Below, one piece after another: positions 55,901 to 57,960 of a stretch of 64,000 nt of DNA. The DNA lies in the NCBI GenBank assembly GCA_041685355.1, contig JAWLFY010000008.1, forward strand, positions 5,631 through 69,630. The letters run 5' to 3'. Each line of letters opens with the position of its first letter. The first letter of the stretch is position 1. The notes under the pieces are model-generated. The model searched no databases. It saw only the letters and a list, made by a program, of their open reading frames with translations, and was not told the origin of the DNA. The DNA is from JAWLFY01 sp041685355. GTDB taxonomy: Bacteria; Planctomycetota; Planctomycetia; Pirellulales; Pirellulaceae. Made by a program: the position numbers and the translations under genes.

Positions 55901-57960
55901 GGCGGGACGACGTGTTGGTCGATCCGTTTCGCGGGAGCAACACGGTGTCCGGAACGGCGGGGTGGCTGGACGATTCTCCGACCGGTGCCCCGGCGTTCTT
56001 GGGGCGACCTCCCGCCGGGTCGAGTGGAGTGGGGGCCCAGGTAACAGGGTTCGGGGCGGGCGCGTCCTTGTCGGCGTCGCCAACGACCACGCTCTCGGTC
56101 GATCCCCACCGTTCGTTGGGCGTCATGCCGGTACCGGCGGTCGTGTCGGGAACGGTTGTGTCCGGGAGTGCGACCGTCGCCCCGTACGCGTCGTTGGGGG
56201 CGACGATGGTGGAGCAGTATTGCTTCCCGGCGGGAACGGAGGTGTTGCTTGCGGATGGGCGGACGAAGCCGATCGAGCGGATTTTCATCGGCGAGCGGGT
56301 TGCCGCCGTATCGGACGGGTACCACACCGGATCGGATCGACCCGTTTCCCGGCCGGGCGGGTTCGGCGAAGGTGGTTCGTCCCGTGCGGCCGACAGCGGC
56401 GACGGAGGGGCCGCGGTCGCCGGGGCGGCATTGTCCGCCGGACGGGTGAGCCGCTTGTATCAGAACCGGGCGACCGAGTTCATCACGATCGAAACCAAAG
56501 AAGGATCCGTGACGACGACCACCGGTCATCTGTTCCGCGAGTTCGACCGTGGATGGGTGACCGCGGGAGAACTTGCGGCGGGGGACCAGATGGTCACGTC
56601 GAGCGGAACGGCGGCGGAGATTCGGCGTGTGGTGAGCCACGAATGCGAATTCGAACCGGTCTATAACCTTTGCGTCGCGGAGCTTCACACTTACTTCGTG
56701 CGTCTCTCGGGTAGCGACACGTTCGTGCTGGTGCACAACGAGAGTTTCGGGGTTTACACGTACGGGAACGCGTTGTTGCCGGTTCTTGCGGGCGAGATCG
56801 ACGATTGGTGGCAAGCCATGCAGGATCAGTCCGCGGAGGCGGCGGATTGGTTGCAGGAAAACGCGTCGATCGTGCACGAGGTCGGGGCGGCGTTGTACGA
56901 CCTTGGCGTCGGGATCATCGACATTGGCGTCGGGATCATCGACATCGGGGTCGGCGGCGTGAACGCGATCACCGGTATTGCCAATCGCGCGGTCGTCGGC
57001 GCGGGGCTGATCGCGGGAGGGCTCGGTGCGACCGAGACCGGCGGTTGGCTGGTCGCGGAGGGGCAAGCCGGGATCGCGGAGGCGAGTTTATTCGGCGTTC
57101 CTTCCACGACGCTCGCGATGGCGGGCGTCACGGGGCTCGCGACGGTGGCGACGTTCGGCGGTTCCGGCGTGTCGTTGCTGGCCGTGGGGGCTGTCGCCGG
57201 CGCCGCGGACGCGTACTACCGAAGCGACCTGAGCGGGGAAGGGTTGGCGTGGGAGTCGCTCGTCGCGGGGGTGGTCAACGGGATCAGCAACCCGTTGGCG
57301 TCTTCGTTCGGCGTGGTCGGCGGTTGGGTCAACGTTCAACTGCAAACCGGTGACGACATCGGCCTGCTCGACGCGTACTCGACCGGGCACCGGATCGGCG
57401 TGGCTGTGGGTAACATCGCCGGCGGATTGGCGGTAAGCGGCGTCGCGGCCTATCGCCATCGGGGGAACGTCGCGTCCGCGGTCAAGGCAATGACACCGGG
57501 CGGTGCGGCGGCGGTCGCGGGACTCGCCTACGGTCGGATGTCGAACCGGGGTTGGGCTGACAGTTTCGAGGTCGCCGCTGCGGCGAGCACGACGACGGAT
57601 TTGGCGAGCGTGTTGCTCATGAAGTGCTTCGTTCCCGGCACCCCCGTCGCCGTCGGGTATCTCGAATCCGGCGGGTTACGCTCCGCCGGAGAGGCCGGAG
57701 AGGCCGGAGAGGTCGGAGAGGCCGGAGAGGTCGGAGAGGCCGGAGAGGTCGGCGGGTTGGCTGTCGGACTGGAAGGGACAAGTCGATTCCCCGGCGACGG
57801 CGTCTTCCCGGACGGTGATGGCCGGGTTTGGATCGGTCTCGGGCTCGTGATGCTCGCGGCGAAACACGCGAGCACGCGACGTTCGGCCGAAAGACACGTT
57901 CCCGATGGGGGGAGGACATCGCGTGGATCGGCGACGAACCGTGTCACCTCGGTCCGATGA
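22921..57960 (+). CDS. Giant mosaic surface protein, 11,679 residues, with Hint self-processing domain
   Basis: A single uninterrupted frame of 35,040 bp. Residues 40-47 read LEPRHLLA, the Planctomycete extracellular (LEPRxLL) motif, after a basic N-terminus without a classical signal peptide. Approximate module order: beta-helix-like with GxWxxxxNW starts (50-1320); ten CARDB-like modules (1320-2713); PPC- and IPT-like (2715-2915); unassigned conserved block (2920-3520); beta-propeller-like (3690-3940); Big_5-like (3945-4055); putative-Ig/cadherin-like repeats (4060-5030); RHS/YD-like (5245-5505); carbohydrate-binding-like (5740-5920); cadherin-like (5925-6015); dockerin (6245-6300); Ig-like repeats (6310-7510); cadherin-like (7515-7870); HAF-like repeats with NNxGxVxF (7880-8370); PKD-like (8375-8500); Ser/Thr/Glu-rich repeats of about 47 residues (8870-10910); Hint (11101-11273); Gly/Ala-rich tail; truncated second Hint start (11569). 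The likely role is adhesion or contact-dependent effector delivery. The gene looks intact, with uniform codon use. Confidence 0.95.
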   Translation: MDVPKGASRRDGDADESRRYRSRTRRESKGRSLSVPFEKLEPRHLLATVMWDGGGDGTRWHDAENWTDDTIPAVIDEVVIRPGENTLAITVDDDVVVASIDATATQFLILSNVEVSDELRLTADTSIEAVGGESSLHADGVASIDGASLHAIDGATIELPSVTHYDHASTANRQTRSWIAEGIGSRLAFPNLRAISGGRHLGSETIVSASGGGVVELDRLVQITDPADGDTRQRSISVIASGVDSRIELGELRAMTDRDVAPRNGFDAGIRSTIDATDGGQIVAPQLTSLVGVATTIDQPGDLDTRILRTVNDAMVVLNDRDADFDALVTATGTDVAVIGGKATFPSMKHLRGGTLSLRSGGTADLPLVTNVDGSSFHVEDGVTLSLPTVTAYAVEAADPVPEAAGIDVAASEPGTVRRWEAKGAGSRLDLSGMTWIAGGESIGSQLAVTASDGGEIDVSNARQWVDPDRGDTRQRAFVITAKDAGSTVRLDQLRNVIDRDADPRNGFDAGLRSQLIESDGGRVIAPSIESLVRTEFATDQASIGNGIVGQPFLGTSPDARDGMPIAVFPTPEPFVTTAEWIADDGRWNDAANWSTGRVPEINDLVRIDSGNDIVVTIDGGEHGVRGITGTGTLSLSAGSLTVTDASTFAGNLTLYPGTSLTATGPDADFAIDGTTEIDGANLYATQGGRLRLPNASGYAHASTGNGQVRTLRAEGDGSRIELPGIASIGGGTHNGSFVSVAALDGATIDLRGVTEVVDGPSGNTRGRAIEFESDGVGSEIDLRSLTRMRDNDVEPRSGFNAGRYSAIRMTRGGALRLQHLAELAGVEFTWDGVNLGGSAASDSLPALQTVSHSRFVIRGDDFDLPSLDSARETDFDIRHATLQVTRLEQMSGGSIRLSAGGEMVAPGLEQINGASLFIRDGVSLSLPSVVTYDHGGDRNDVMRTLQVVGVGSRLAFPNLETIRNGDENGSKIRIEAIDGGTFEAPALSSILDGESGDTRQRAVYVIASGHFSVIDLGRLWSFVDRDSAPHLGFDAGLYSQLVATRGGVILAPELAHLRGVAWSIDESNASQPSEPSEPLELSEATDGESRRLTTDSLESVRDSRLILGFGIHRFPKLVDATGTGILVSHGDAVFPELSSLRHGGVRLRNGGTADLARLTDIDDTSLIVEGGVTLNLPGVTSYRHSADESDETTTIRAEGPGSRLELSNLSRVVGAAERGSLLSFEALSGGTIVTPALREIEPDGDGVGVRRIGLLAEGIGSTIDLTSLERFAGTHPQVSDPSQASYLSVRYGGIIEFPADEVDLFGIRLESGPAGSIDDLTLPDLVASGFTAPAESIGDPARVELAWEVRNEGDSAGPVTGWNDVVILSRNPILGDGDDEVVARVRSPAGLEPGDSYGRAESILLPPSTSGRFYLFLAANGDGEFRETGAAQNNSAMHGPIDVMPIPHADLVVDAIDVPAEITAGEPFVASWKVANQGPGITNRGDWVDRIYIARDPDGREPIEGTERRRRHFGQLASGGEYEATAILTIPFEASDEHYLIVETASQNAPFEFRFDDNNVAVSNAIFVTTPPMPDLAADDLVVPRAVTEGTRFELSWSVENVGARGADGPWVDRVWLRELAEPSDAGGADGDSSEENLIELGRFVYVDALPIGDRYTRSESILIPSRIRGVFELLVDVNAEGGLSESGLGNNLVTAPEPITVNVQPRPDLRIDSIVTPARVPAGEQLAAEYVIANLGARGTEDRSWVDRVYLSLDATIDPGDILIGETERAAALSPGESYRVVTPPVTVPPRYRGDVYVLVETDATETVPEWPNEINNLLDSSVFVEAAPLSDLLVGDVVVPAQAVAGATIPVRFTVTNLGSAATHGDRWSESVWLTRDKTRPHPAKGDRLLWSGSHQGVLSRDAGYDRELDVRIPDGIESGVWHVTPWVDPFDEIPEDTLAANVNPDDPGQLDNNNYRARELSIVGKEPDLVVAEISAPPVAQGGNQITVTWRVENRGFSDAGSGGWVDRVYLSDSGDPSADGARSMILAERRRHQSLAAGESYTQSVTVTLSPSARGSHLIVVTDDESTRDVGIDLPGFFAGLADASPEVRPVAELDEENNATVRSIDVTPVPANLRVVSFDVPAENFSGEPTTIRYTVENVGEHPVWPDTGAWRDFLWVSADPTFIRDRASFLGEVITTHPGSAHGVSTSSEDGTSTVMLQPGDKYTVETTVTLPEGAAGEMYFHVHLNAHNDRSPRLFPYQSRIGLKEWYPADSGANDAWLDHFSRWAFEDPSDNVASTPLPVTYREADLELVGIEVSDTARSGETVSVTYTVMNAGARATRVAAWTDRLFLSRDASLDHADHQLGVVSHVGELAPGESYTRSLDVRLPDGIEGEFHLIVFADSAAQQDRARRPSDIGYRLVGLEFELPGSLAPWDLASVAWREAARGRVKEFLDEGNNLGVVSLPIALGAVPDLQVVNLVAPTRATRAQEFEVTYTVENRGDDTVAGQTEWADHVYLSRDRLLDLGSDVFLGSVTREGGLAAGASDTRTETFALPNDLLGPYYVFAITDPDRVRPEGDVFEGDRERNNDLSSDVPMLIELPDPVDLQVTVGSTPANVSVGQPLVLEWVVRNHGEHAVTGRWSDTVYLSTDPRWDRGDATVGRVEFRGTLAAGESYVSTLDAVTPAVTPGSYRAIVRTDIHDQVYEGDRSDNNASASASTIDVAVPELLLGEPTQLTIAGGDELLYEIHVPAGRTLRVRWSGSDDVVPTEMFLRHGSAPTSVIHDAAGQAVGLMGMVARVPSTEPGSYYLRVRGFETAVGETPTADGTAKQTGRLLAELLPLMIDDVSADFGGDTGRVTVTVRGAGFHPDAIVKLVRPGFAAFTPAAAHFVDATEMRATFDWEDAAGGLYDVQVIQPGDPVVTVPYRFQVEPTIEPEVTVGIGGPRYLFAGDAGAYGIALQNHGNVDAPYVRFDAGVPALGINANVYNLPFTHFTSNLRGAPSGEASIPWAELDSAANRDGHWTADGFAFDVDADGYAGMTFQVETYPGLRELHDRAWEALKAKLYDAFPEHAATDLLAGGPEALDAIFPGLTVIWQTFGAIPDWVTVPLIPFEFHVVASATSMTHEEYVADALREADHVRRAILRDTNAPPVLVHLAADPERWETLYRTFLKESGWLVAEDAIPAVRRDPELVSQLAMLAGAVASGPIRDDSAGTGSGSGVVEIVFHGDAGQLFEQVRRWYGHDVGRLAETDANAPRFTADSLSGFGLLDNPNPVARMPRFESLDLGLQRATHFQTMKVYVPWVPFERRGRGIPADYQVDGIVLNDDRPFFPLNLGDEFDQSRRPEERASNNGASMVGPFALETGGFLPAGEPLPFTVHFQNAPSSPRDSNQVRVVVPLDEAFDPQTFRLGEIRVGELVIRVPPGRSHFQGDFELAGTLGFDVRVSAGIDQRSGHATWLIEAIDPMTGERFLGSDGGLLPANDALGHGAGFVRYRVELRETLDSGTEIAAGASVRLDNAPGERTEPLRYVADVDPPTSSLNVAPVGSNGASRVSWEVTDEPSGSGFRHVSLYVSGNDGEFRLWQRQLADASGTATFPGQPGGDVRFLAIASDRAGNRELPPPGIFLPSDGSRSPFGPQPESSGIESPRGLPSSSDPPSDPVHPIFTRAVQAIPSSSDPASLSEFASAVRPFVTRSMASGFVSSGAGIGPIAIAETSQGDILVSGGEARNEIFRLGDDGGVVGDAWATLPFPIHDLRFDLEGRLWATTGGGPLLRLSPDDGSVLGTFGDGLTLGLAVDPNSGQIAVGSRHGVERFDPATESFSRLSRDRDLRVGSLAYDGDGVLWGVRWPQRDTVVRLEASGRAVEMQEFNEPIDSIAFGQPGTELEGLLFVSHPGADHTRSDSDSDDERVGVSMIDVVSNRRVAIARGGTRADRILATSDGRVLVSQSSQVDQLSPIVAPQIVATNPPDQSVASIPLGRLSVTFSETMWTAGDTAIGSVIDPALYTLTSDDGTAVAIRDVTYDDDSRTAYLFSEALGIGDYTLTVAGTLRSDDGFPLESDFEFAFQTVRDFAGLVDVRLNGTRIDRQAETVSYEAEVTNIGDRKLWVPMFLTLTGDERDVGRPADALDRDGDGRWIVSLDAPSDNGTRLKPGESTTATTLQLLAPESGPTDFWHGFAGTVADVRGIEFVSEPPTDVVAGETYRYDATVSADGENASYFRLAQGPDGMTVDPAGGTVMWPTSEDSPQRTDVVLQVLGDRGGWAETAWTVQVTGGNRAPRFLSVPDDIVSQEAERVERSIDVFDPDGDSVRVRIEGFPPGATFDPVTGALAWEPVPGAAGSYHEITVFATDGVNTVSHGFDWVVTASSHAPRFGTLARPTLREGERWVYQIPATSQDQRPLRFSSGSLPDGATLHSTSGELRWDVGYASAGQHVIPVTVTAGDDSVTVEIVVEVLAGNGVPRFDPLGEWLIDEGQSVTIVAFAFDPDHPDFRLPVRLPDGTLDPPGDVSPVAYAAEGLPVGATFDPETATFRWTPDHDAAGRYEVTFVATDDGDGTGSPVTTRGTATILVRDVNRSPVITPLQNFLLERHRAVTIPVAAADPDGDPMTLSAATAASGLPLPDFMTFTDHGNGTGAFHVEAGFGHRGDHVVTLFASDLDSAGNAKSTPDTAEFVITVTSANEPPRLTPIASRVVVPGTPVVVDVTASDLDGETLRFDVDGLPDLAEFVSFPDENRLRILWTPSLADIGVHDVSVVVTDTGNGQPGRALADAMSFRLTVRETNREPELSLPAIIEVAEGDFITTSLSANDPDGDPLYWTAENLPPGASVDRATGTFQFSPTHGQAGEWSIPIIVSDGMSMIELPLSVRVLPANRAPRIASPGSQLGLEGRPIEFHLVGTDPDGDATVWASEGLPSGAEFDTVDGRFRWTPTHQQSGSYEIVWTLRDAEGLSDSVTVPIVVEDVNRPPDVESTRHQVVVGELMDFTIRARDPDLGDVLSFEAHGLPTGATLDPSTGRIRWIPTPNQLGKTLVDVRVRDAMTEGAATIMIRSTALPETPDVRIVATPSDAVVPGEAINVQVIADAYSDVDAISLRLDGEPVTLDERGVVGLTATTPGRHVLQATATDVDGLTGSTTWTWKVRDPEDTTAAEIGITSLLAESRISTPRDVRGFVRDSNLDWWRLTLHPVISTETMLAASAGAHANGIVLGEGTRTGDEMALGRIDPSQISPGFYEIRFVAEDIAGRRSAETVAVEVLANDTPRGVWPEEIDQTLIVGGEEFTIGRRFDRLTPNDQGSFGDAWRMTLTDVALRTSVPSTGHEAFGVFRPLGDGDRVHLTTPDGRRVGFEFTPIPIEPTGHDQDARFYRPAWVADSGVPHTLDSIDAVLVRGRGGYFELSTGRPYHPADRSYGREAYRLTRPDGSVDVIDGLGMMIRREFPSGLALELTESGVWLGGESVVRWARDEAGRIVHVVNNDGGETEYRYDAHARLIEVIDRASESSVRYGYVGTQPSRLAVSVRSDGGGTAFLDEATSGDDRLFPLSGDLGHPSEFDGVVIGAELASGESHGYAFTIDDNDLAATPDGAIVVRVGIEPSRSRLLPAMPRVAGLTPIVQTLDGNRREAHFLVDRPGTHLLSVGGTGNRDRGGYRLSWDVVGPGDVVGRGDVVGRGDVVGRGDVVGPGDVVGPGDVVGPGDVVRDTKTREPEGRAVPATSGSGVDFARELGDVMSRPALSIRVSNRTGEPLDDPPAPPPPLSGVRTLAPVAGATFGIRDPDFEAKGKGWTTSGEVRFVDGAAVLDESDGGRSSLRQAVFVPDGAQVLRFVIRGMELGQEAGRVPDAFALGLFDATTMTPIGGAADADQSDSLLTIQHDGSYLAAAGVSVDGNVTESGGLDGLSAWSAQVDLDEVTPGTLAIVSFDLVGFGDASSRVVIDHVGFGDSTRPIPVAVADGVTTSEDTPVEIPVLANDQAGDFPLDPASVRIETHPLHGEIDIDPDSGMIRYIPDDDFAGVDSFSYQVANTSGKRSTPALVELEIAPVSDPPELITAATRGDQDIPLPLSIAANTTDVDGSESLWLTIENVPGGGTLSGGIQIAGGRYQLAPDALEGLTMTPPSGWTGQTELIVHATAKDGEAVPATVSTSLSVVVDPVLTHPLSIDAFVVNDGEKQRSLLRTVSVRFNQDVEIIDPSSDVRIVRDGVELARIAPERYDYDAATHTLTVDLDGVAMNDGEYALSIRASGVVAARNRSVTLASGPLFSGATVRLPFHRLLGDLTGDNRIDSDDWALISEHYGSAEGDPRYWRVADLNDDGLVDRGEYFTWINRRGRTADTQGPIVIAAISPPGNGVALVDAYPSGSRLIGALGDLSEIGSVIVTPEGGSPVDVSARLTSDASFEIGLDELFDEAGMVLGDGDYRLTVKGSDVFGNEADPFELPFAIDDTPPPRPSRPTVVNADGASATGEVIGTNRFVIRVETTEGQAAEETIVRLNRDGQEIGLAVADGDADFEVDLGALGDGEYRFTATAEDPVGNRSPVSDPFTVVVDVTPPAIHDVDLSAATDTGIRGDRTTSAPVVTIVGDTEPGARVTLDTTGQSTFAGADGGFTFSGVELPFGTTRFPVSAADAVGNERTRLLTLSRPKPESDPPVLAVRLANDSGLSPVDRLTHDPAIAGAVDDESGVAVLEASINGGVYFDITNGLQAESFRISRWQLETARGKKLPEGGLTIALIAEDVHGNRSDPVSLSFELDSTPPARPETPQMGRPSDLTVATTAMRRPQVMLTAETEGRLDVRVGGKHETSLLVPRGETEVTLGELVEGTYQIDATLTDQAGNVSDPSLPLELIVDLTPPEVFDLQIESEPSGSDLAKLHGATEPHASVTVFRGVDGQTAVAASSADGTGEFVVSEIPLRDRNNLFRIVVTDQAGNEREVEFESSINAADRSAPTIALTLDGVSVDEPTHGSLAVTADPSIRGVVDDASRIVQFRLGVNDGPLVDALGSLHGQTFEFDRAALEAIVGGTIPDGPTRVRFQATDERFHVSPVVELSFDLDATPPAPPTSLRLAAESDTGIPGDGVTAAEVLTLDTRADDANEVILYADGKVVARAEASSETTFHIAVGEGRQRYVAQSVDRAGNRSPFTAPLVVTVDRSTPSATTGSESTSQRVGLGDAGLRSDSPTIDLVGTTEPGASVTLVGGSAFTTADAFGDYRLRDVTLDPGENQIELRFVDVAGNSASLNETIRFVDDSPPAVFVALLNDTGRDPDDRLTSDPTLVGRIEDVSGIEHASVSINGSPWAEITDLLDGGGFRFDESVFQQTIGTVPADGRYVVAVRASDPLGHETETGFAFDLDRVSPAVTHSPDLVTSSDSGFDAFDDVTNVREPAVRMFAERGAEVTFRLNGAELTRVRSTGSARATLPALADGTHHVTATLEDLAGNRSEISEVLTIEVDTTAPWIDELSLAPIHHIAADESRTPDAVVTVLGTAEPSTRVTLAPGNWTATASDDGAFALEVGLGVGRNAFEVIVEDRAGNRTTGDWTVIREPDDVTGNEGPWLPVDDVMAVAARVGRSSRSLLANDPDPGRLNGEPWFRAVSETVVTERGATVTITADGYFEYEGNSIDAFRALGEGETGWDRFSYRVEGGTGTGTITSAAVTLDVVGVNDRPDAFDDAYGIVAADDRLVVGAGEGPLANDSDPDTTDFLLVDTVRSDSVSEAGGIVTLRPDGSFDFDPNGAFDDLVEGDVATDRFRYVVIDSFGARSEAYVEVRIVGVDDAPIAGDDGIERGYWTVASQSIVVPSERGVLANDRDPDAGSGDLLEAAFDGYSELGARVIVDVDGGFSYDPSGSTTLQQFSAEGVDVVDRFEYTLRNVTGSVAGTSASAPTGPEGEPSPLPARDATGVVEIVLRSGPSTYSFDLVADGFESIGRGPSINNHGAVAFRGTTDGVDSLYVWNEGVGMRTLISPELTDGFLPRRGPVDTVPMSRIDGSVQINDEGQVIAQRQMNAKGLMGVLPMGTPVLNEADLLLSYAELWDAGAMLDGEGYRLPRQIAVGDSGLAAAGLRWGDPFLMDLQVSALSGVMKGVVGVTATSQYTLVPRVWLTDPIWAGVYFSPVNPVWNVFQEPGSIDTDVLNSVALATSLAPIYLPQIYVTPFDAVMRGVSVNNAGQVLFSSQTNNAEIDAGLQLVTYGHDGKPYKNAPISRPIPAPRLADSGDGVFVDDGALMSVTFDGEIRDLGLQSIAETAAISDSGVIAAAADGPAGRGIYVVDPASGHWRKVVGESGDGSLDPNEVDVDGEDVGGVYRLLDGPIGINGPSTTDAPGTPYFTVTFMAADSEGNEGLHSARFLPTTIDGSIMETANFLGHSKIVDLGEILPGVGVVEEIAAADMINHSGQIVFWAGGADGEKLVRATPPIHARGEVIYAFENRPIEENETLRRDRGAAVASFIAGDPLATSDQFVATIDFGDGHHGEGTVRPKIAITDAETTVPLTFEVVADHTYRREGPYAVTVHVTDTKNESGGVAVSLVNVVDVVSEEEIARLSLEDAGGRTTPPEIRSFSFPRLAASEPGEGPGNASEGAEPSGPPRSFGLTTVVHLDRSAGTYEVASLGTAGFSYRFALETGDGEGVGEPSVSQQANGSSVNVRQVIARGQLDPVTFSPASFTVGSYETAFDGEFEVSSDARSSSSAEVSATEIDVTSEFVDQKRFDGESFEWTLTSQKRSEFKQSGERLLDANLQDRLDGMIAGTGGSLVGNFVIIGNETTTDALREFGPIDREHSRERITETSSRIDHRGGRSEFAFSQITETDTTFRSEGTVSDDAYALSMTTEIHAVLAEHHESHGSRDVSRSGSTSTTVIAEKSGSTGGDTPFHILSTTTRDSLNSRITIDQGRVEDSESRTLAASSSTTSGSAHTGAYRFDEQGTTESRVETITSQGPVSSESTVLLDSESTTSRSGNLYQGSFQESSFRVDSSRSDETTANRTQESSVVRDGAIRVESESVGNRVTGQFHTESRKTTDLVTTTQVTNQTSFTDRRDESEIVEISERSGNVKSGSFEFAGSRFQSTDVEVATENGSLVENQAESGETVSTWEGNGDARTGRVDREQTTETSIRRTSTSTNQTRVTTTEQDENVTTRTTSAMNRLSGDFTHDISERTLGETVVTDSNRDQGSIRETTSKSTSHTTSSGNSVASESTHETERVDEIEAAWTDTIHSETVRGQEQTRTVSVSSGSDNQTTGEYDERTTAHTEQDVRRITRNQTLESFQSIRSHADLTSNVEGNRVAGTRSEVAEAESTTTTLLTRFNGENREVLDDDLVAFHDVVPTGVLLVSAGTEIPVDERLVSRSVERRSTVTSETLDTVAGSYHSEVASDAATESVSVRNDAATEVRTAAEIEETSSTVASGNRVSGESESWVSETRIGESRSESNHGPLSESVQSDSIEELTRLEQGNRHSGQFEVSTQQSVSDRSETEVTNGTLRRVEVTTSESESSATEQIDRVSGGREKSESRTAQRLVASSMTNRSLATEASMEVRTASTVTMTENSDSGEYAEIRTAESVGERESMTTNGSEIRLAVEVSVTTTASESSGNRVTGTFVGSESVTSVTESQSERTNQTLREVDESESSLATQSERTGNAVTGDYHDVWTTDSSTRSQIGIENQSLSNLVTIDSESEASGAVMGNHLDGAFERSESSRQTATRNEAVTNGPLQGASTFVTTAESVTETSGNVIHGDQSTSGNTTEEVVESGTTSIGPEQTTVQVVDRSEVTFMRDENVVTGDSREVSQISIDSERSTEVTNRDRVSKNRTESTASIETVRTGNRIDGEFRRVESTESQTTSAESEVNGSRSEAIEAAQTESTDVTVSGNAIVGTREGTRRVATAGTIRHEVRNQGKDVDAEIEESIVRDESFTGNAVDGTSESTTSTLGTRIREESVRQQGLIGEAVETTSFTSEARRIENTVSGEFEETVERTQDARIEGHDVNKSLAVEYVVTVDDQQAQSAIGNVVVGGYQAESESMSSEHRVETESIGPLIVNSEVWSETITSEATTGDSIAGTSDIRAVFSETSERTQVDENQTLQVSVTENITNEAVSRRVRDAYEGSDELTRNDVRIISRHEESSNQGQLAVISERREEESVADSRENLVTGASEVNESVSYSVERTSTSTLGTESVWREKQTRGMETSRSAGDLIEGDYELVTESKTETSETSRLENNTLRVIGTSVIHTERDETQSGNRHTGDFERVAAATTAFTAESREENQLRVVDSEVEATTTTVESASGNEISGVVAMTRDDETERSAETTETAETMETAERTMPFSSNRVTESVRTGVESTEDRLLGDFDQTVSRSADTVFEETYDFLGLVAARRSTTRSESDVSTTGNVYAGTSEATGSEHSVTSREATEENRGVSTHVVANVTESVRSTRQQNEITGDYDEVETRESVLAAAESGTNRSFRLDVATDQTTHSEHTRVGNMVTGVYLATESVEAIMSENESIDHGTVSETFDRNVFVTTMTTRMGNSVDGEYSIQVSGSESRLASGIHLNQTLRVESSEESESVTEVSESGNDRSGAYDRDESTHRSVESIRKADNRGVTETTVQSRSTQSSRRRIGNRVSGDYTEESTSAGSESTSSSEVIADRTTDRTDTGSFTRVRSESGNDVTTAWTAIESVEGQRTSNDLSVTGAGPDDATVVRTDSSTTEESGNRATGVYERATSSITTVETTEVGRRVGEYDVASRVVVASDVHESGNAVAGDYRSASVQTHESESDRYRKKAGEGGLTLTERTRVSTNSSEEGNVISGTYERVTNSIMNAEVGQTLRSGDGLHDQRVSEQTSETEKFVETGDQIAGTFRRTSESSRVTSLTQSGTVSGFSLEYASAVDTSLSTVTFGNRVTGIASHETSAVDEYFFDSDREHGDQFVTRTEGSGRRVRAVSVTGDTLIGEVERTTSGTDSYRLAQSGSDATGVFAVDLTGEESYAESERTLGTSGTFVRVTDVSGIATGERSVGGVANSVVHAVDQVVTQSGSYLDGTVEIEFVGPGRDDVLVDPFRGSNTVSGTAGWLDDSPTGAPAFLGRPPAGSSGVGAQVTGFGAGASLSASPTTTLSVDPHRSLGVMPVPAVVSGTVVSGSATVAPYASLGATMVEQYCFPAGTEVLLADGRTKPIERIFIGERVAAVSDGYHTGSDRPVSRPGGFGEGGSSRAADSGDGGAAVAGAALSAGRVSRLYQNRATEFITIETKEGSVTTTTGHLFREFDRGWVTAGELAAGDQMVTSSGTAAEIRRVVSHECEFEPVYNLCVAELHTYFVRLSGSDTFVLVHNESFGVYTYGNALLPVLAGEIDDWWQAMQDQSAEAADWLQENASIVHEVGAALYDLGVGIIDIGVGIIDIGVGGVNAITGIANRAVVGAGLIAGGLGATETGGWLVAEGQAGIAEASLFGVPSTTLAMAGVTGLATVATFGGSGVSLLAVGAVAGAADAYYRSDLSGEGLAWESLVAGVVNGISNPLASSFGVVGGWVNVQLQTGDDIGLLDAYSTGHRIGVAVGNIAGGLAVSGVAAYRHRGNVASAVKAMTPGGAAAVAGLAYGRMSNRGWADSFEVAAAASTTTDLASVLLMKCFVPGTPVAVGYLESGGLRSAGEAGEAGEVGEAGEVGEAGEVGGLAVGLEGTSRFPGDGVFPDGDGRVWIGLGLVMLAAKHASTRRSAERHVPDGGRTSRGSATNRVTSVR
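23038..23061 (+). other. LEPRHLLA extracellular-targeting motif
   Basis: Residues 40-47 of the giant protein match the LEPRxLL motif that marks the N-terminus of many very large secreted planctomycete proteins (Pfam Planc_extracel, as I recall it). The preceding 39 residues are rich in Arg, Lys, Ser and Asp and lack the hydrophobic core of a Sec signal. The export route is not known to me. Confidence 0.9.
26877..31060 (+). repeat. Block of about ten CARDB-like modules (protein level)
   Basis: Modules begin near 26877, 27265, 27640, 28045, 28414, 28831, 29269, 29797, 30292 and 30686, each with a pattern like DLxVxxIxVPxxxxxGE followed by VxNxG, WVDRVYLS and a closing EDNN-type segment. CARDB is an adhesion-associated Ig-like fold. 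Copies are diverged in DNA, so this is old duplication and not a recent tandem repeat. Confidence 0.88.
38660..39430 (+). other. RHS/YD-like module inside the giant gene
   Basis: Residues about 5247-5503 contain EFTIGRRFDRLTPNDQGSFG, TPDGRRVGFEF, RLTRPDGSVDVIDGLG and a YD-type strand ETEYRYDAHARLIEVIDR. These are the features of the start of an RHS shell in planctomycete RHS proteins. Only one or two YD units are present, so a full RHS cage cannot form; it may be a remnant. Confidence 0.6.
39811..39946 (+). repeat. In-frame 18-bp tandem repeat, seven units plus a partial
   Basis: Units begin at 39811 and recur every 18 bp; the first six bases are GACGTG or GATGTG followed by GTCGGCC. They encode hexapeptides DVVGPG and DVVGRG. 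Units 2-4 are identical, which points to recent expansion. The repeat joins a PPC-like module and a carbohydrate-binding-like module, so it is a variable linker. Confidence 0.95.
41656..41826 (+). other. Dockerin-type calcium-binding module
   Basis: Residues about 6246-6302 contain two EF-hand-like loops, GDLTGDNRIDSDDWALI and ADLNDDGLVDRGEYFTW, spaced as in type I dockerins. In planctomycete giant proteins such modules probably mediate calcium-dependent folding or protein contacts; no cohesin is encoded in this window. Confidence 0.85.
49528..55860 (+). repeat. Unassigned Ser/Thr/Glu-rich repeat, about 44 units of about 47 residues
   Basis: Residues about 8870-10980 repeat the pattern GNxxxG-x-Y/F, then a run of E, S and T, then a small NQ-x-L or NG-x-L turn, then V-x-x-x-S-E-S, before the next GN. 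Clear examples are GNRVTGQFHTES (near 49806), GNAVTGDYHDVW (near 51697), GNRVSGDYTEES (near 54619) and GNVISGTYERVT (near 55171). I counted about 44 starts between the GSAHTGAY unit (49528) and GDTLIGEV (55591). Alternating polar/hydrophobic residues suggest a beta-solenoid or beta-rod. DNA copies are diverged. I do not recognise a named family. Confidence 0.85.
56221..56739 (+). other. Hint (intein-like) self-processing domain
   Basis: Residues 11101-11273. Block A starts with the catalytic Cys in CFPAGTEVLLADG. Block B is TTGH with His at 11203. The last blocks read VYNLCVAELHTYFV and end in LVHN, the His-Asn pair needed for backbone cleavage. A Gly/Ser/Ala-rich loop is inserted near residues 11140-11175. 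The residue after Asn is Glu, so splicing (which needs Cys, Ser or Thr) is unlikely; cleavage releasing the C-terminal tail is expected. Such Hint domains come before the toxin or ligand of many polymorphic secreted proteins. Confidence 0.92.
57685..57753 (+). repeat. In-frame 9-bp tandem repeat, seven units
   Basis: Seven units of GCCGGAGAG or GTCGGAGAG encode AGE/VGE tripeptides. The array begins 57 bp after the codon for the Cys of the second CFVPGT motif, so it sits where the body of a second Hint domain would be expected. Confidence 0.95.

Noticed and set aside
47233..57066. Several 350-480-codon minus-strand frames opposite the giant gene (47233-48594, 54475-55527, 55627-57066)
   Set aside because: All are Arg-rich shadows of the plus-strand repeats and of the Hint region; no start context or domain.
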